A DNA stretch of 46,490 nucleotides from positions 1 through 46,490 of the forward strand of contig JAICQE010000010.1 of NCBI GenBank assembly GCA_025938035.1, in the 5' to 3' direction. Position 1 is the stretch's first letter, and every line of letters begins with the position of its first letter. The notes under the pieces were generated by a model. That model ran no database searches. It was given only the letters and a program-made list of their open reading frames with translations, and was not told the origin of the DNA. Shown here in pieces: positions 23,003 through 30,717 of the stretch. A program made the position numbers and the translations under genes. The DNA is from Vicinamibacteria bacterium (GTDB lineage: Bacteria; Acidobacteriota; Vicinamibacteria; Vicinamibacterales; UBA2999).

Positions 23003-24985
23003 ATGTCCGCTGTCGACTCTTCGGCTGTACTCACCGCGGTGGCGCGGCTCGTCGCCGAGGCCCCGAACCTGAGGGACCTCGTGTCCCGTCTCGCGCTGGC
23101 GATGCGCGACGCGGTGCCGTTCGAGCGGCTGCAGGTGCTGCGGCTCGATCGCGCGGAGTCGTTCGTGCTCTACGTCGTCTCGCGCGAGGGCGACGTGTCG
23201 ATCACGAGCCGCCGCATCGACGGCGCGAGCGTGGCGATCAACGCCGACGAAGCCAACGACCGTTCACGGATTCTGTGCGCCGCCCGGCAGGGTGCGCGGA
23301 TGTACGGCGCCGTGTGGGTCTCCTCGTCGCAGGACAGCGCCTTCACCGACGAACACCAGACGCTCCTCGACAGCGTCGTCGACCTGCTCGGCGTCGCGTT
23401 CGAGCACACCGCGATCGTCGATCGCGAAACCCTGCGGCGCGAGCGCATCGACAGCCTGCGCGGACTCCTGCACACGATGGCCGAATCGCTCGATCTGCGA
23501 TCGGTGTTTTCCGACGTTTCGGACGTCGTCCGCGGCGGGCTCCCGCACGACATGCTGGTCATGACGTCCTGGGGGGCCGACGGCACGTCTTTCCGGATCT
23601 ACGCCCTCGCCGGCGCTGAAGTCGATGATCCGTCGATGCTCGGACCGTACACCCTCTCCGGCGACGACCTCGCCCAGCTGCAGCGCGGCGCCTATGTCAT
23701 CCGCGACGTCGATGCCGAGGTGTCGCGCGACACGATTCGCTGGCGCATCTTCAAGCACTTCGGCGTGAAGTCCGCGCTGCGCGTGATGCTGCCGCTCGGG
23801 AGCCAGGTGTTCGGCTCGCTCTTCTTTCTGTCGCGGCAGACCGACGCGTTCCTGGACGATGACGTCGATTTCGGGCGCCGTGTCGCCGACCACCTGGCGC
23901 TGGCCCTCTCGCACGAGCGGCTGGCGGAAGCGGCCCGGCGCGACGCGGAGGCGCGCGAGGTCGCGGCGCGGCTCGAGGCGCAGGTGGCCACGCTGACGCG
24001 CGAGCTCGAATCGACCAGCGGACACCGCCGGGTCGTCGGCCGCTCGCGGCGGTGGAAGGATGTGCTCGCCCAGGCGGCGCGCGTGGCGCGCACCGAAACG
24101 ACCGTCCTTCTCACCGGGGAGTCGGGCACCGGCAAGGAAGTCGTCGCCCGATTCATTCATCACGCGTCGCGGCGAGGCAGCGGACCGTTTGTCGCGATCA
24201 ACTGCGCGGCGCTTCCGGATCAGCTGCTCGAGTCCGAGCTGTTCGGACACGAACGCGGCGCCTTCACCGGTGCCGTGGCCGCCAAGCCCGGACGAATCGA
24301 GCAGGCCAGCGGCGGGGTGCTGTTCCTCGACGAAGTCGGCGAAATGATTCCATCGGTGCAGGCGAAGCTGCTCCGCGTGCTCGAGGAACGCGAATTCATG
24401 CGGCTCGGCAGCACCCGCGTCCTGCGCGCGGACATCCGCGTCATCGCCGCCACGAATCGCGACCTGCACGCCGCCATGCAGCGTGGGGAGTTCCGCGAAG
24501 ACCTCTATTACCGGCTCGGCGTCTTCGAGATCGCGCTGCCGCCGCTGCGCGAGCGTCTCGAGGACGTGCTCGAACTGGCGGACACGTTCCTCGAGCAGAT
24601 CGGCGAGACGGTCGGCAAGCCGGCGGCCGGCATCGCCCGCGACGCGAGGGATCAGCTGCTCGGGTATACCTGGCCTGGCAACGTGCGCGAGCTGCGGAAC
24701 GCCATCGAGCGGGCCGTGATTCTTGCGGACGGCGGTTATATCCGCAGCGAACACCTGCCCGTGACCGGCGCGAGGCAGGCGAACGCGGGCACCGAGCCCG
24801 CCGGATCGCCCGCGGCGTTTCCGCCGGGCGGCGTCAATCTCGAGGCGATCGAGCGCTCGTTCGTCATCAAGGCACTGCACCAGGCGCGCCACAACAAGAC
24901 GCGGGCGGCAAAGCTCCTCGGCCTGACCCGCGCCCAGCTGTACTCGCGCATCGAGAAGTACGGCCTGGCGGAGATCGAGTCGTAG
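23003..24985 (+). CDS. GAF-domain sigma-54-dependent transcriptional activator
   Basis: A 660-residue sigma-54 activator. Two GAF-like sensory modules occupy about residues 1-150 and 155-310 (the second ends [20 protein letters not shown]), and a coiled-coil linker follows. The AAA+ domain has Walker [16 protein letters not shown] near residue 372, an intact GAFTGA near 419 and Walker [13 protein letters not shown] Fis-type helix-turn-helix ([20 protein letters not shown]) ends the protein. It has no receiver domain, so its signal is probably a small ligand or redox change bound by the GAF modules. The ATG at 23003 follows the shared divergent -10 box by 17 nt. Its stop overlaps the next GTG. 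Confidence 0.92.
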   Translation: MSAVDSSAVLTAVARLVAEAPNLRDLVSRLALAMRDAVPFERLQVLRLDRAESFVLYVVSREGDVSITSRRIDGASVAINADEANDRSRILCAARQGARMYGAVWVSSSQDSAFTDEHQTLLDSVVDLLGVAFEHTAIVDRETLRRERIDSLRGLLHTMAESLDLRSVFSDVSDVVRGGLPHDMLVMTSWGADGTSFRIYALAGAEVDDPSMLGPYTLSGDDLAQLQRGAYVIRDVDAEVSRDTIRWRIFKHFGVKSALRVMLPLGSQVFGSLFFLSRQTDAFLDDDVDFGRRVADHLALALSHERLAEAARRDAEAREVAARLEAQVATLTRELESTSGHRRVVGRSRRWKDVLAQAARVARTETTVLLTGESGTGKEVVARFIHHASRRGSGPFVAINCAALPDQLLESELFGHERGAFTGAVAAKPGRIEQASGGVLFLDEVGEMIPSVQAKLLRVLEEREFMRLGSTRVLRADIRVIAATNRDLHAAMQRGEFREDLYYRLGVFEIALPPLRERLEDVLELADTFLEQIGETVGKPAAGIARDARDQLLGYTWPGNVRELRNAIERAVILADGGYIRSEHLPVTGARQANAGTEPAGSPAAFPPGGVNLEAIERSFVIKALHQARHNKTRAAKLLGLTRAQLYSRIEKYGLAEIES

Positions 24986-25821
24986 TGCTCGTCCGCCCAT
25001 CGGTCCGTCGCGCCGTTGGCGCCGTGACGGCGATCGTCGTCTTCATTCTTCTTCTTGGCGCCACCTATCAGGGTGTAGCCACGGCACTCGAGCGCCGCGA
25101 GTTCGCCCGCCCCGGCGGGCTGGTCAGCGTCGGCGATCATCAGCTGCACATCTATTGCACCGGCAAGGGCACGCCCACAGTGGTGCTCGAGGCACCGGCT
25201 GCTGGTCTCTCGGCGGCGTGGGCCGACGTTCAACGACAGCTCTCGGGCAGGACACGCGTCTGCAGCTATGACCGGGCCGGGCTGGGTTGGAGCGAGAGCG
25301 GCGATCGGCCATTCGATCCCGCACTGGTGCCGGTCGAACTGCGCACGCTCTTGTCGCGCGCCAACGTTCCAGGTCCGTTCGTCCTCGTCGGCCACGGACT
25401 GGGCGCGGCGTTCGCCCGCCTGTACGCGGCACGTCCGGATGCGGACGCACTGGCGCTGGTCCTGGTGGATCCGCCTGCCGGTTCAACCGGCATGCAGCCC
25501 CGCTGGATCATGCCGGCGTCGCCCTGGCTCGCGCGGACGGGAGTGCTGCGCGCGGGCCGGATTCTCTCGAGCCGGGCCGACGGGCTGGCAGGGGGCGGCG
25601 CGCTGCATGCGTTTCTCAACCGGCCCGATCACCTCGCGCGCGCGGCTGATGAACTGCTGGCGTGGGACGACCTGGTGCGACAGACCAGTGGATTGCAGCC
25701 GGCCTCCACCCGCACCAAGGTCACGACTGTCGATCTCCGGACGGGCGACCGGATTGCGTTCCTCACCAATCCGGCCGCCGTCGAAACGGTGGTGAAAGCG
25801 GTTGAAGCGGCGATGCGCTAG
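24985..25821 (+). CDS. Membrane-anchored alpha/beta-hydrolase homologue lacking catalytic residues
   Basis: A 278-residue protein with one N-terminal TM anchor (about residues 11-30, GAVTAIVVFILLLGATY). An alpha/beta-hydrolase fold follows: VVLEAPAAGLSAAW as oxyanion strand, VCSYDRAGLGWSESG, then the nucleophile elbow. The elbow reads LVGHGLGAA (136-140), so the catalytic Ser is Gly138. The C-terminal motif, usually GH, reads TGDRIAFLTNP with Asp255 in place of His. Both key residues are therefore missing, and enzyme activity by the usual triad is not expected. The cap region is also short. The GTG start overlaps the TAG stop of the sigma-54 activator by 1 nt, so the two are translated together, and a sensing or scaffold role for the regulator is possible. 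Confidence 0.8.
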   Translation: MLVRPSVRRAVGAVTAIVVFILLLGATYQGVATALERREFARPGGLVSVGDHQLHIYCTGKGTPTVVLEAPAAGLSAAWADVQRQLSGRTRVCSYDRAGLGWSESGDRPFDPALVPVELRTLLSRANVPGPFVLVGHGLGAAFARLYAARPDADALALVLVDPPAGSTGMQPRWIMPASPWLARTGVLRAGRILSSRADGLAGGGALHAFLNRPDHLARAADELLAWDDLVRQTSGLQPASTRTKVTTVDLRTGDRIAFLTNPAAVETVVKAVEAAMR

Positions 25822-25822
25822 A

Positions 25823-25842
25823 GGCCGACGTTTACGTCGGCC
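25823..25842. terminator. Perfect hairpin between convergent genes
   Basis: GGCCGACGT-TT-ACGTCGGCC is a perfect 9-bp inverted repeat starting 1 nt after one stop codon and ending 6 nt before the other. No U-tract follows, but the position suggests a two-way terminator. Confidence 0.7.
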
Positions 25843-25848
25843 GTTGAC

Positions 25849-26526
25849 CTAGATCTTGATACGAACGGTGACCGGCGCCGTCAGCCGCGTCGTGACGTTC
25901 GCGCCCGGCCCGAGGCGTACTTCTTCGCCCTTCGTCGCCAGCACCGCACCCGTTCCCGCCGCGCCGCCGAACGCCGCGCCCTTCGCGGCGCCGCTGCCGC
26001 CGCCGAGAATCGCCCCGATTGCCGCACCCGCGCCGGCGCCGATGCCGATCTTCGTCGCGTCCTCGCCTTTCGTGGCCGGCGCGAGGTGTGACGTCGGCGC
26101 GGTGGCGATGTCGTACTGCTCGTCGCCAACCGTCAGCGAATTGAAGCGATAGGCGATCCGCGCGCGGCCCTTCACCCGGCCCGAATCAGCAACGTCGGTG
26201 ACCACGCCGGCGACCTCCGCACCCGCCGGGATCACGGTCTGACCATCGATGACGAGCGCTTCCCGCACCGTCGCGCGGACGGCGTCTTCGATCCTGCTCG
26301 AATCCGAGGCGATGCTCGACGCCAGATCGAGGCGCAGCGTGGTGCCGGCCGGAAGCGTGACCTCCCGATACACCGGGACTGCCTTGCCCGGAGCCTTGGC
26401 TTCTTCGCCGGCCGCGGCAGCGGACTCCTCTGCGTCGGCTGACGAGGCATCCCCGGTCCCGCCGCCGCAGCCAGCGCACGCCGCCGTGAAAACAATCACC
26501 GCGAGCCACTTGTGCAGGTCTTTCAC
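25849..26526 (-). CDS. Glycine-zipper lipoprotein, unknown function
   Basis: A 225-residue lipoprotein. The GTG start at 26526 is set by a very strong ribosome site (AAGGAGG 5-6 nt before it). It gives a signal peptide ending in a lipobox (FTAACAGC) and an Ala/Glu-rich linker. The middle has a beta-rich domain (LPAGTTLRLDLASSIASDSS, VIPAGAEVAGVVTDV) like those of TrbI/VirB10-style or extracellular structural proteins. A strong glycine zipper (GIGAGAGAAIGAILGGGSG, about residues 160-195) follows and may insert in a membrane. The C-terminus is a short beta segment ending VRIKI. Role unknown. It is convergent with the alpha/beta-hydrolase homologue. Confidence 0.7.
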   Translation of the reverse strand: MKDLHKWLAVIVFTAACAGCGGGTGDASSADAEESAAAAGEEAKAPGKAVPVYREVTLPAGTTLRLDLASSIASDSSRIEDAVRATVREALVIDGQTVIPAGAEVAGVVTDVADSGRVKGRARIAYRFNSLTVGDEQYDIATAPTSHLAPATKGEDATKIGIGAGAGAAIGAILGGGSGAAKGAAFGGAAGTGAVLATKGEEVRLGPGANVTTRLTAPVTVRIKI

Positions 26527-26545
26527 GCGTCCTCCTTGCGTCCAG

Positions 26546-26563
26546 GTCCGCCTGAAGGCGGAC
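26546..26563. repeat. GTCCGCCTGAAGGCGGAC palindrome
   Basis: An exact copy of the core at 11887-11904: a 7-bp stem with TGAA loop. It lies 20 nt before the start of the glycine-zipper lipoprotein gene, so it would be in its leader or end an upstream transcript. Confidence 0.75.
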
Positions 26564-26668
26564 ACTACGCCTCCAGAAACAGAACCGTCAGATCGACCAC
26601 GGATCCGGTGCGCAAAAGCGTGCGCCCGTCTCATCGGCCAACGATACTGCCAAATCGCTGCCGTGAGG

Positions 26669-26732
26669 GGTTGCCTGGGTAGCCTGGGTAGCCTGGGTTG
26701 TCGCGGTTGCTGGGGCGCCTTCAGGGTGCCTA
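26669..26732. repeat. GGTTGCCTG-type 9-nt repeat array, locus 1
   Basis: Seven in-phase 9-nt units run from 26669: GGTTGCCTG, GGTAGCCTG, GGTAGCCTG, GGTTGTCGC, GGTTGCTGG, then two decayed units that reach the TAG stop (26730-26732) of the peroxidase-like gene. The rest of this spacer (26564-26668) holds nothing I recognise apart from the palindrome at 26546. Confidence 0.75.
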
Positions 26733-27797
26733 CTGCGGAAAACTCGCCGGCGGGGTGTCCTGATAGCCCTCGCCCTCGAGCGCCTGCATCAGCGCCACGA
26801 GCGCGTCGATCTCCGCCTCGGTCAGATGCAGCGGCTTGATCTTGGCGTCGAGCCACGGATTCTTCTCGCCGCCGCGGTTGTAGAACTCCACGACCTCGCG
26901 CAGTGTCGCAACCGATCCATCGTGCATGTATGGCGCATGCCGGGTGACCTCGCGCAGCGTGGGGGTCTTGAACGCTCCCCGGTCGCCTGCCCGCCCCTCT
27001 TCGCCGAGATCCTTCGAAATCGCCCAGCGGCCCTCGTCCTTGAACGTCTTCGTCGAGGCCGTCCAGCCGACGCCGATGTTGTGGAACTGCCCGTCGGTGA
27101 AGTTCTTGCCGAGATGGCACTGCGCACAGTTTGCCTTGCCCTGAAACAGCTCGTGCCCGGCCTTGACCTGCGCGGAAACCGCGTTCTCCTCACGGTTGTA
27201 GCGCCACCGATCCCACGGCGAGTTTCCGCTCATCCGCGTCCGCTCGTAATCGGCAATCGCCTTGGCGACACGTTCCTTGGTGATCTCGGGCGTGCCGAAC
27301 GCCTCCTTGAAGTACCGCGCGTAGCCGTCAATCCGCGTCAACGTCTCCACCATCGTCTGATGCGTGCTGCCCATCTCGATTGGATTCGCGATCGGACCGA
27401 GTGCCTGATCTTCGAGCGAGCCGGCACGGCCGTCCCAGAAAAAGTGCGGGTAGATCGTGACCGCCTGGTTGACGAAGCTCGGCGCCTTGCGCCCACCCCG
27501 CTGGTTGCCGACGCCGGACGAAACGGGCGTCGGTTCGGAGAACGCGTGCTCCGGCCGATGACAGCTCGCGCACGAGATCGTGTTATCGCCCGACAATCGC
27601 CTGTCGTAGAAAAGCCATCGTCCCAGGCGGACGCGCTCAGGCGTCGGCGGCTGCGGCAATGCCGTGAGATCGATCTCGGTGCCGAGCGGACCGGCCGGGA
27701 GCGGCTTGATCGGATTCGCGGCTTCCCACGCCGGCGGCGCCGTGCGGCAGGCGGCGACGAGCAGGAAGACGAACGCGGCGCAACTCAGGGACTTCAT
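26730..27797 (-). CDS. Di-haem cytochrome c peroxidase-like lipoprotein (CcpA/MauG family)
   Basis: A 355-residue exported haem protein. A lipobox (FLLVAAC17) anchors it. Two haem c motifs are present, C76-A-S-C79-H80 and C224-A-Q-C227-H228, in the order and spacing of di-haem peroxidases. Other family segments are LGRWLFYDRRLSGDNTISC, RKAPSFVNQA, GRAGSLEDQA, HIGVG-like FHNIGVG, and FKTPTLREVTRHAPYMHDGS near the C-terminus. It would reduce peroxide in the periplasm or carry out a MauG-like oxidation; the sequence does not separate these. It is monocistronic as far as I can see, with its neighbour on the right divergent. Confidence 0.92.
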   Translation of the reverse strand: MKSLSCAAFVFLLVAACRTAPPAWEAANPIKPLPAGPLGTEIDLTALPQPPTPERVRLGRWLFYDRRLSGDNTISCASCHRPEHAFSEPTPVSSGVGNQRGGRKAPSFVNQAVTIYPHFFWDGRAGSLEDQALGPIANPIEMGSTHQTMVETLTRIDGYARYFKEAFGTPEITKERVAKAIADYERTRMSGNSPWDRWRYNREENAVSAQVKAGHELFQGKANCAQCHLGKNFTDGQFHNIGVGWTASTKTFKDEGRWAISKDLGEEGRAGDRGAFKTPTLREVTRHAPYMHDGSVATLREVVEFYNRGGEKNPWLDAKIKPLHLTEAEIDALVALMQALEGEGYQDTPPASFPQ

Positions 27798-27808
27798 ATT
27801 TCGTAGGG

Positions 27809-27826
27809 CGCCCCTTCAAGGGGTGT
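27809..27826. repeat. CCCCTTCAAGGGG-type palindrome in a divergent promoter region
   Basis: CGCCCCTTCAAGGGGTG is an inverted repeat with the same TTCA/TGAA centre as the palindromes at 11887, 16694 and 26546 but a different stem. It lies 12 nt upstream of the peroxidase-like gene start. Confidence 0.5.
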
Positions 27827-27852
27827 CTTCGTGCCGGGTGAACACACGATTG

Positions 27853-27858
27853 TACAAT
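27853..27858 (+). promoter_or_regulatory. -10 box for the secreted esterase gene
   Basis: TACAAT ends 8 nt before the ATG at 27867, so the transcript would start at or within two bases of the start codon. Confidence 0.4.
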
Positions 27859-27866
27859 GCGCGCCC

Positions 27867-28643
27867 ATGCGGATTTTTTCGCAGCGCTCCACGCTGATTC
27901 CGGTGCTCGTGGCAGCGGCGCTGACGTCGAGCGCGGGAGTCGCCCGGTCACAGACGGCGCGCACCGTTCGCTTCGAATCGGCCCACGGGCAGGCCACCGT
28001 CGCCGTCCTGCTTCCTGCGGATTACGACTCCACCGCGCTCCGATACCCGGTGCTCTACCTGCTGCACGGCGGAACCCAGAACCACACCGCCTTCCCCGCG
28101 CGCGGCTGGTTCACCCGCGATGCGTCCCTGCGCCGCATGATCGTGGTCATGCCGCATCTTCAGCCGTTCCTGTTTACGGCGCGCGGCGATGAACCGGCTC
28201 CCGTGGAGGATTTCCTGGCGCGCGAGCTGCCCGCCTACATCGACTCGCACTACCGAACGGTGACCGACAGGCGTGCGCGCGCGATCGCCGGTATCTCGAT
28301 GGGTGGGTACGGTGCGACGCTTCTCGGCGTCAAGCGGCCGGATGTGTTCGGCGCCGTGGGGGCGATCAGCGCGGCCTTGTCCACGGGCAACCGCCCGCGC
28401 GACGTCGGAGCGCACGCCGCGGCCCTGATGCCTGACTCCGCGCCGTACTTCTACATCGCGTGCGGCGTGGCCGATCCGGTCATCGCGGCAAGCCGCGACC
28501 TTGCCGCGCAGCTGCGCAAACGCCAGATTCGATCAGAGCTGAAAGAAGTACCCGGCGGCCACGGGTGGGAGGTGTGGGATCCACAGGTCCGGGCCTTCTT
28601 CGACGTGCTCGCGACGCTGCCCGGCTGGTCTCCCCCACGCTGA
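27867..28643 (+). CDS. Secreted alpha/beta-hydrolase, esterase D/tributyrin-esterase type
   Basis: A 258-residue exported esterase with a signal peptide (TLIPVLVAAALTSSAGVA). The conserved LYLLHGGTQNHTAF forms the oxyanion loop, and AIAGISMGGYGATLLG carries nucleophile S144. A late Asp sits in the YIACGVADPV region, and the catalytic His is in PGGHGWEVW. This is the intact version of the fold whose degenerate relative lies at 24985. ATG 27867 gives the proper signal peptide; an upstream in-frame ATG at 27831 does not and lies before the -10 box. Substrates are probably short acyl or feruloyl-type esters, not specified by the sequence. Confidence 0.85.
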   Translation: MRIFSQRSTLIPVLVAAALTSSAGVARSQTARTVRFESAHGQATVAVLLPADYDSTALRYPVLYLLHGGTQNHTAFPARGWFTRDASLRRMIVVMPHLQPFLFTARGDEPAPVEDFLARELPAYIDSHYRTVTDRRARAIAGISMGGYGATLLGVKRPDVFGAVGAISAALSTGNRPRDVGAHAAALMPDSAPYFYIACGVADPVIAASRDLAAQLRKRQIRSELKEVPGGHGWEVWDPQVRAFFDVLATLPGWSPPR

Positions 28644-28645
28644 CC

Positions 28646-29221
28646 CTAGAACGCCAGTACCAGGCCGGCGCTCGCCCGGTTGTAGGTGAGCTTCTCGTCG
28701 CTGAGGTCGAAGCCGAGAATGCTGATCTCCTGAAACGACTTGAAGCGCCGGATATCGCCGCGCACACCGACATGCTCCCCGAACATCAGCATCACGCCGC
28801 CGCCGATGTTCCATCCGAAGTTGTTGCTCGAATCGAGGAGGCTGCCGGCGTCCAGCTCGACGTGTGACTTGATTAACCCGACACCGCCGAGCACGAAGGG
28901 CCGGATGGCTCCGATGCGCGGCCCGACGATCACGTTCGTCATCAGGGTGAGGACGCTCGTGTCCACGCCTGGCGTGTCGCCGAAGAAATCGCGCGCGTAG
29001 GCAAACTCCACTTCGGCGCCCGCGATCGCGCCAAGCTTGCCGCCGGCGACACCGAGGTTGCTGTGCTTGTTTTCACAGTCGCTTGCGGTGGGACAGCCGG
29101 AGTCGCCGCCGTAATCAAAGCCCAGGAAAGGGCTGATGAACCCTTGCGCCGCGGCCGGGCTCGCGGACAGCAGGCAGGCGCCGAGCGCCAGGGTCAGAAA
29201 CAAAGAGGTGTTCAGTCGCAT
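28646..29221 (-). CDS. Outer-membrane beta-barrel protein (OmpX/OmpA-like)
   Basis: A 191-residue protein with a signal peptide cleaved after ASPAAA. It has alternating aromatic/hydrophobic beta strands (IRPFVLGGVGLIKSHVEL, FGWNIGGGVMLMFGEHVGVR) and ends in Phe (LVLAF), the usual signal for barrel assembly. The size predicts an eight-stranded barrel. A short Cys pair (CPTASDC) is in the first surface loop. Its function is unknown. It ends 2 nt after the convergent esterase stop. Confidence 0.8.
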   Translation of the reverse strand: MRLNTSLFLTLALGACLLSASPAAAQGFISPFLGFDYGGDSGCPTASDCENKHSNLGVAGGKLGAIAGAEVEFAYARDFFGDTPGVDTSVLTLMTNVIVGPRIGAIRPFVLGGVGLIKSHVELDAGSLLDSSNNFGWNIGGGVMLMFGEHVGVRGDIRRFKSFQEISILGFDLSDEKLTYNRASAGLVLAF

Positions 29222-29301
29222 CTCCGCATTATCGCTGGGGTCCTAACCTCAGCCGGGGTTCCGCGCCTCGCGCTAACTTTACAACGCAAAGCGCTTCGCG
29301 A

Positions 29302-29307
29302 TAGACT
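29302..29307 (+). promoter_or_regulatory. -10-like box before the small hypothetical gene
   Basis: TAGACT lies 7 nt before the GTG start at 29315, echoing the TATACT-to-start spacing seen before other genes in this window. Confidence 0.35.
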
Positions 29308-29314
29308 CCTTGCG

Positions 29315-29602
29315 GTGTCTGCTACCCGCCATTGGATCGCGCTCGACGGCACCTTCAGCCGCCTCCTGCCGGCGTCGCCGCTGCGCCACGCGCGCGGGCG
29401 CCTCGCCCATCGCGCCGCGGCGTTATCGGACATCTACCTTGCGCGGATGCTGAACGCGATTGCCGAGCCCGGAGCCGATCAAAATTCGCTGTCACGCCGG
29501 ATCGACGAGTTGCGGATGACGCATCGCGAGCTGACCGCGGCCCTCGCCCGGTCCTGGTCCGTTGACCGCGATCAAGAGAAGCGGACAGTCGAGGTTGACT
29601 GA
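29315..29602 (+). CDS. Small hypothetical protein, 95 residues
   Basis: A short soluble protein, Arg/Ala-rich and mainly helical (RLAHRAAALSDIYLARML, RIDELRMTHRELTAALARSW). No signal peptide, TM helix or known motif is visible. GTG 29315 is chosen because of the -10 box before it; the frame is open further upstream but runs back over the divergent barrel gene. Confidence is modest because only composition, length and promoter support it. Confidence 0.45.
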   Translation: MSATRHWIALDGTFSRLLPASPLRHARGRLAHRAAALSDIYLARMLNAIAEPGADQNSLSRRIDELRMTHRELTAALARSWSVDRDQEKRTVEVD

Positions 29603-29616
29603 ATGTTTCTCGACAT
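29603..29616. promoter_or_regulatory. Possible activator-binding inverted repeat upstream of the sigma-54 promoter
   Basis: ATGT-N6-ACAT lies about 65-75 nt before the -24 element, a usual distance for an enhancer site of a sigma-54 activator. A single weak palindrome is only suggestive. Confidence 0.3.
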
Positions 29617-29677
29617 GGGTTTATAGCGCCGCCGCCGCAACCCCAACCAAAATCCGCTGTTAAAACGCGCAGGTCAG

Positions 29678-29693
29678 GGGCAGGCAACTTGCA
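29678..29693 (+). promoter_or_regulatory. Sigma-54 (-24/-12) promoter for the PEP-CTERM gene
   Basis: GGGCAGG-CAAC-TTGCA fits the TGGCACG-N4-TTGCW consensus: the invariant GG (29679-29680) and GC (29691-29692) are exactly 10 nt apart. The deviations are the leading T and one C. Transcription would start near 29704, leaving a leader of about 37 nt. PEP-CTERM genes in exosortase bacteria are known to be sigma-54 controlled in some species, which fits. Confidence 0.7.
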
Positions 29694-29740
29694 CAGGTGT
29701 TACTGCCGACGAACGGCCGAGCCTGGGAGAGCAACGACAG

Positions 29741-30610
29741 ATGAGGAAACGCCAAAGCGTCCGGGGTCTGATCCTCGCTACCGTCAACCTCGTCGTCATT
29801 CTTGCGGCAGCCCTGATCGTAAAGTCTCTTGCGGCGGGAAATCCTGGTCCCAGCTCCAGTTCGTTTGCCCTGCCGACTGATTCCAAATACGCGCTCCTCT
29901 CCGGCACTGACAACCGCCCGTTCACCTCAGGGGCGTCGGCGGCATTTACGCCGGCGGCATCGCCGTCTACCAGTGGGGAGGAACCGTTCGGGCACGTCGT
30001 TTCTCCTTCCCCGAGCGAACCGCCCGAGTACCCGGCGATAAGCGACCTCGAATTCGACCCACTTTGGTACGGGCAATCCCATTCGGCGTTCGCGCCGCTT
30101 GTGACCGATTCGGGATCGTGGGTTCGGTCCGGAGCTTCACTCGGCTACGGCTCGTCGTCGGGCGCGGCGCCGTCCAGCCGTCGATCGGGTTGGGGCGCCG
30201 GCGGCTTCTCCGGGGCTGGCGGCGGGGGCGGTGGCTTCCCTTCATCCGGCGGGGGGACCCCGAGCTATGCCCAGAATTCGCTGCTGGACTCGAGCAGCAA
30301 CGGCGGGGGACTCCGCTCGTCTGACGGTACGACCGCATCCATCGCCAGCGTACCGCTCCTGCCACCGCAGGCTCAGGCCAATCCCTTCTTCGGCGCCGGC
30401 ATCCCCGTTGGCGGGCCGGCGTTTCCGCTTGCCCAGTTCCCCGGTCTTGGAGCCGGCGGCGCGGCCGCATTGAATGCGGGCGGATCGACTGCGAGCGTGA
30501 CGCAATTGCAGGAGCCCGTCTCGGTACCGGAGCCTTCCACCGTCCTCCTGATGGGATGCGGTCTGGCGCTTGCGGCCTACCGTCGGCGTCGGCTGCCTCT
30601 ACCCTTCTAA
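29741..30610 (+). CDS. PEP-CTERM sorting-signal protein
   Basis: A 289-residue exported protein destined for exosortase processing. The N-terminus has a Sec-type hydrophobic segment (LILATVNLVVILAAALIV). A long Ser/Gly/Pro-rich low-complexity region follows, with many GGG and SSS runs. The C-terminus is a textbook PEP-CTERM: VPEPSTVLLMGCGLALAAY (PEP motif then TM helix) followed by RRRR. The middle has no globular domain I recognise. Such proteins are usually surface or exopolysaccharide/floc matrix components. No exosortase gene is in this window. It is preceded by a sigma-54 promoter. Confidence 0.88.
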   Translation: MRKRQSVRGLILATVNLVVILAAALIVKSLAAGNPGPSSSSFALPTDSKYALLSGTDNRPFTSGASAAFTPAASPSTSGEEPFGHVVSPSPSEPPEYPAISDLEFDPLWYGQSHSAFAPLVTDSGSWVRSGASLGYGSSSGAAPSSRRSGWGAGGFSGAGGGGGGFPSSGGGTPSYAQNSLLDSSSNGGGLRSSDGTTASIASVPLLPPQAQANPFFGAGIPVGGPAFPLAQFPGLGAGGAAALNAGGSTASVTQLQEPVSVPEPSTVLLMGCGLALAAYRRRRLPLPF

Positions 30611-30697
30611 CTGATTCAAATCAAGCGCCCGTCGCCGCTTCTTCGTCGCCCGGCACGCCGACCCCTTCGATCCATTTGCCTCGTCTGCTGTCTCGAC

Positions 30698-30703
30698 TAT
30701 AAT
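30698..30703 (+). promoter_or_regulatory. -10 box for the metalloprotease lipoprotein operon
   Basis: TATAAT with a weak TTTGCC 17 nt upstream. The start codon GTG at 30718 lies 14 nt after the box, so the leader would be about 8 nt. Confidence 0.5.
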
Positions 30704-30717
30704 TCCCGCCCCATTCA

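Noticed and set aside
23264..25000. Leftward frame opposite the GAF sigma-54 activator
   Set aside because: No recognisable domain, whereas the rightward frame has intact AAA+ and helix-turn-helix motifs.
26527..27120. In-frame upstream extension of the glycine-zipper lipoprotein
   Set aside because: The extended frame runs back through the 9-nt array and the peroxidase-like gene; the strong ribosome site and lipobox fix the start at 26526.
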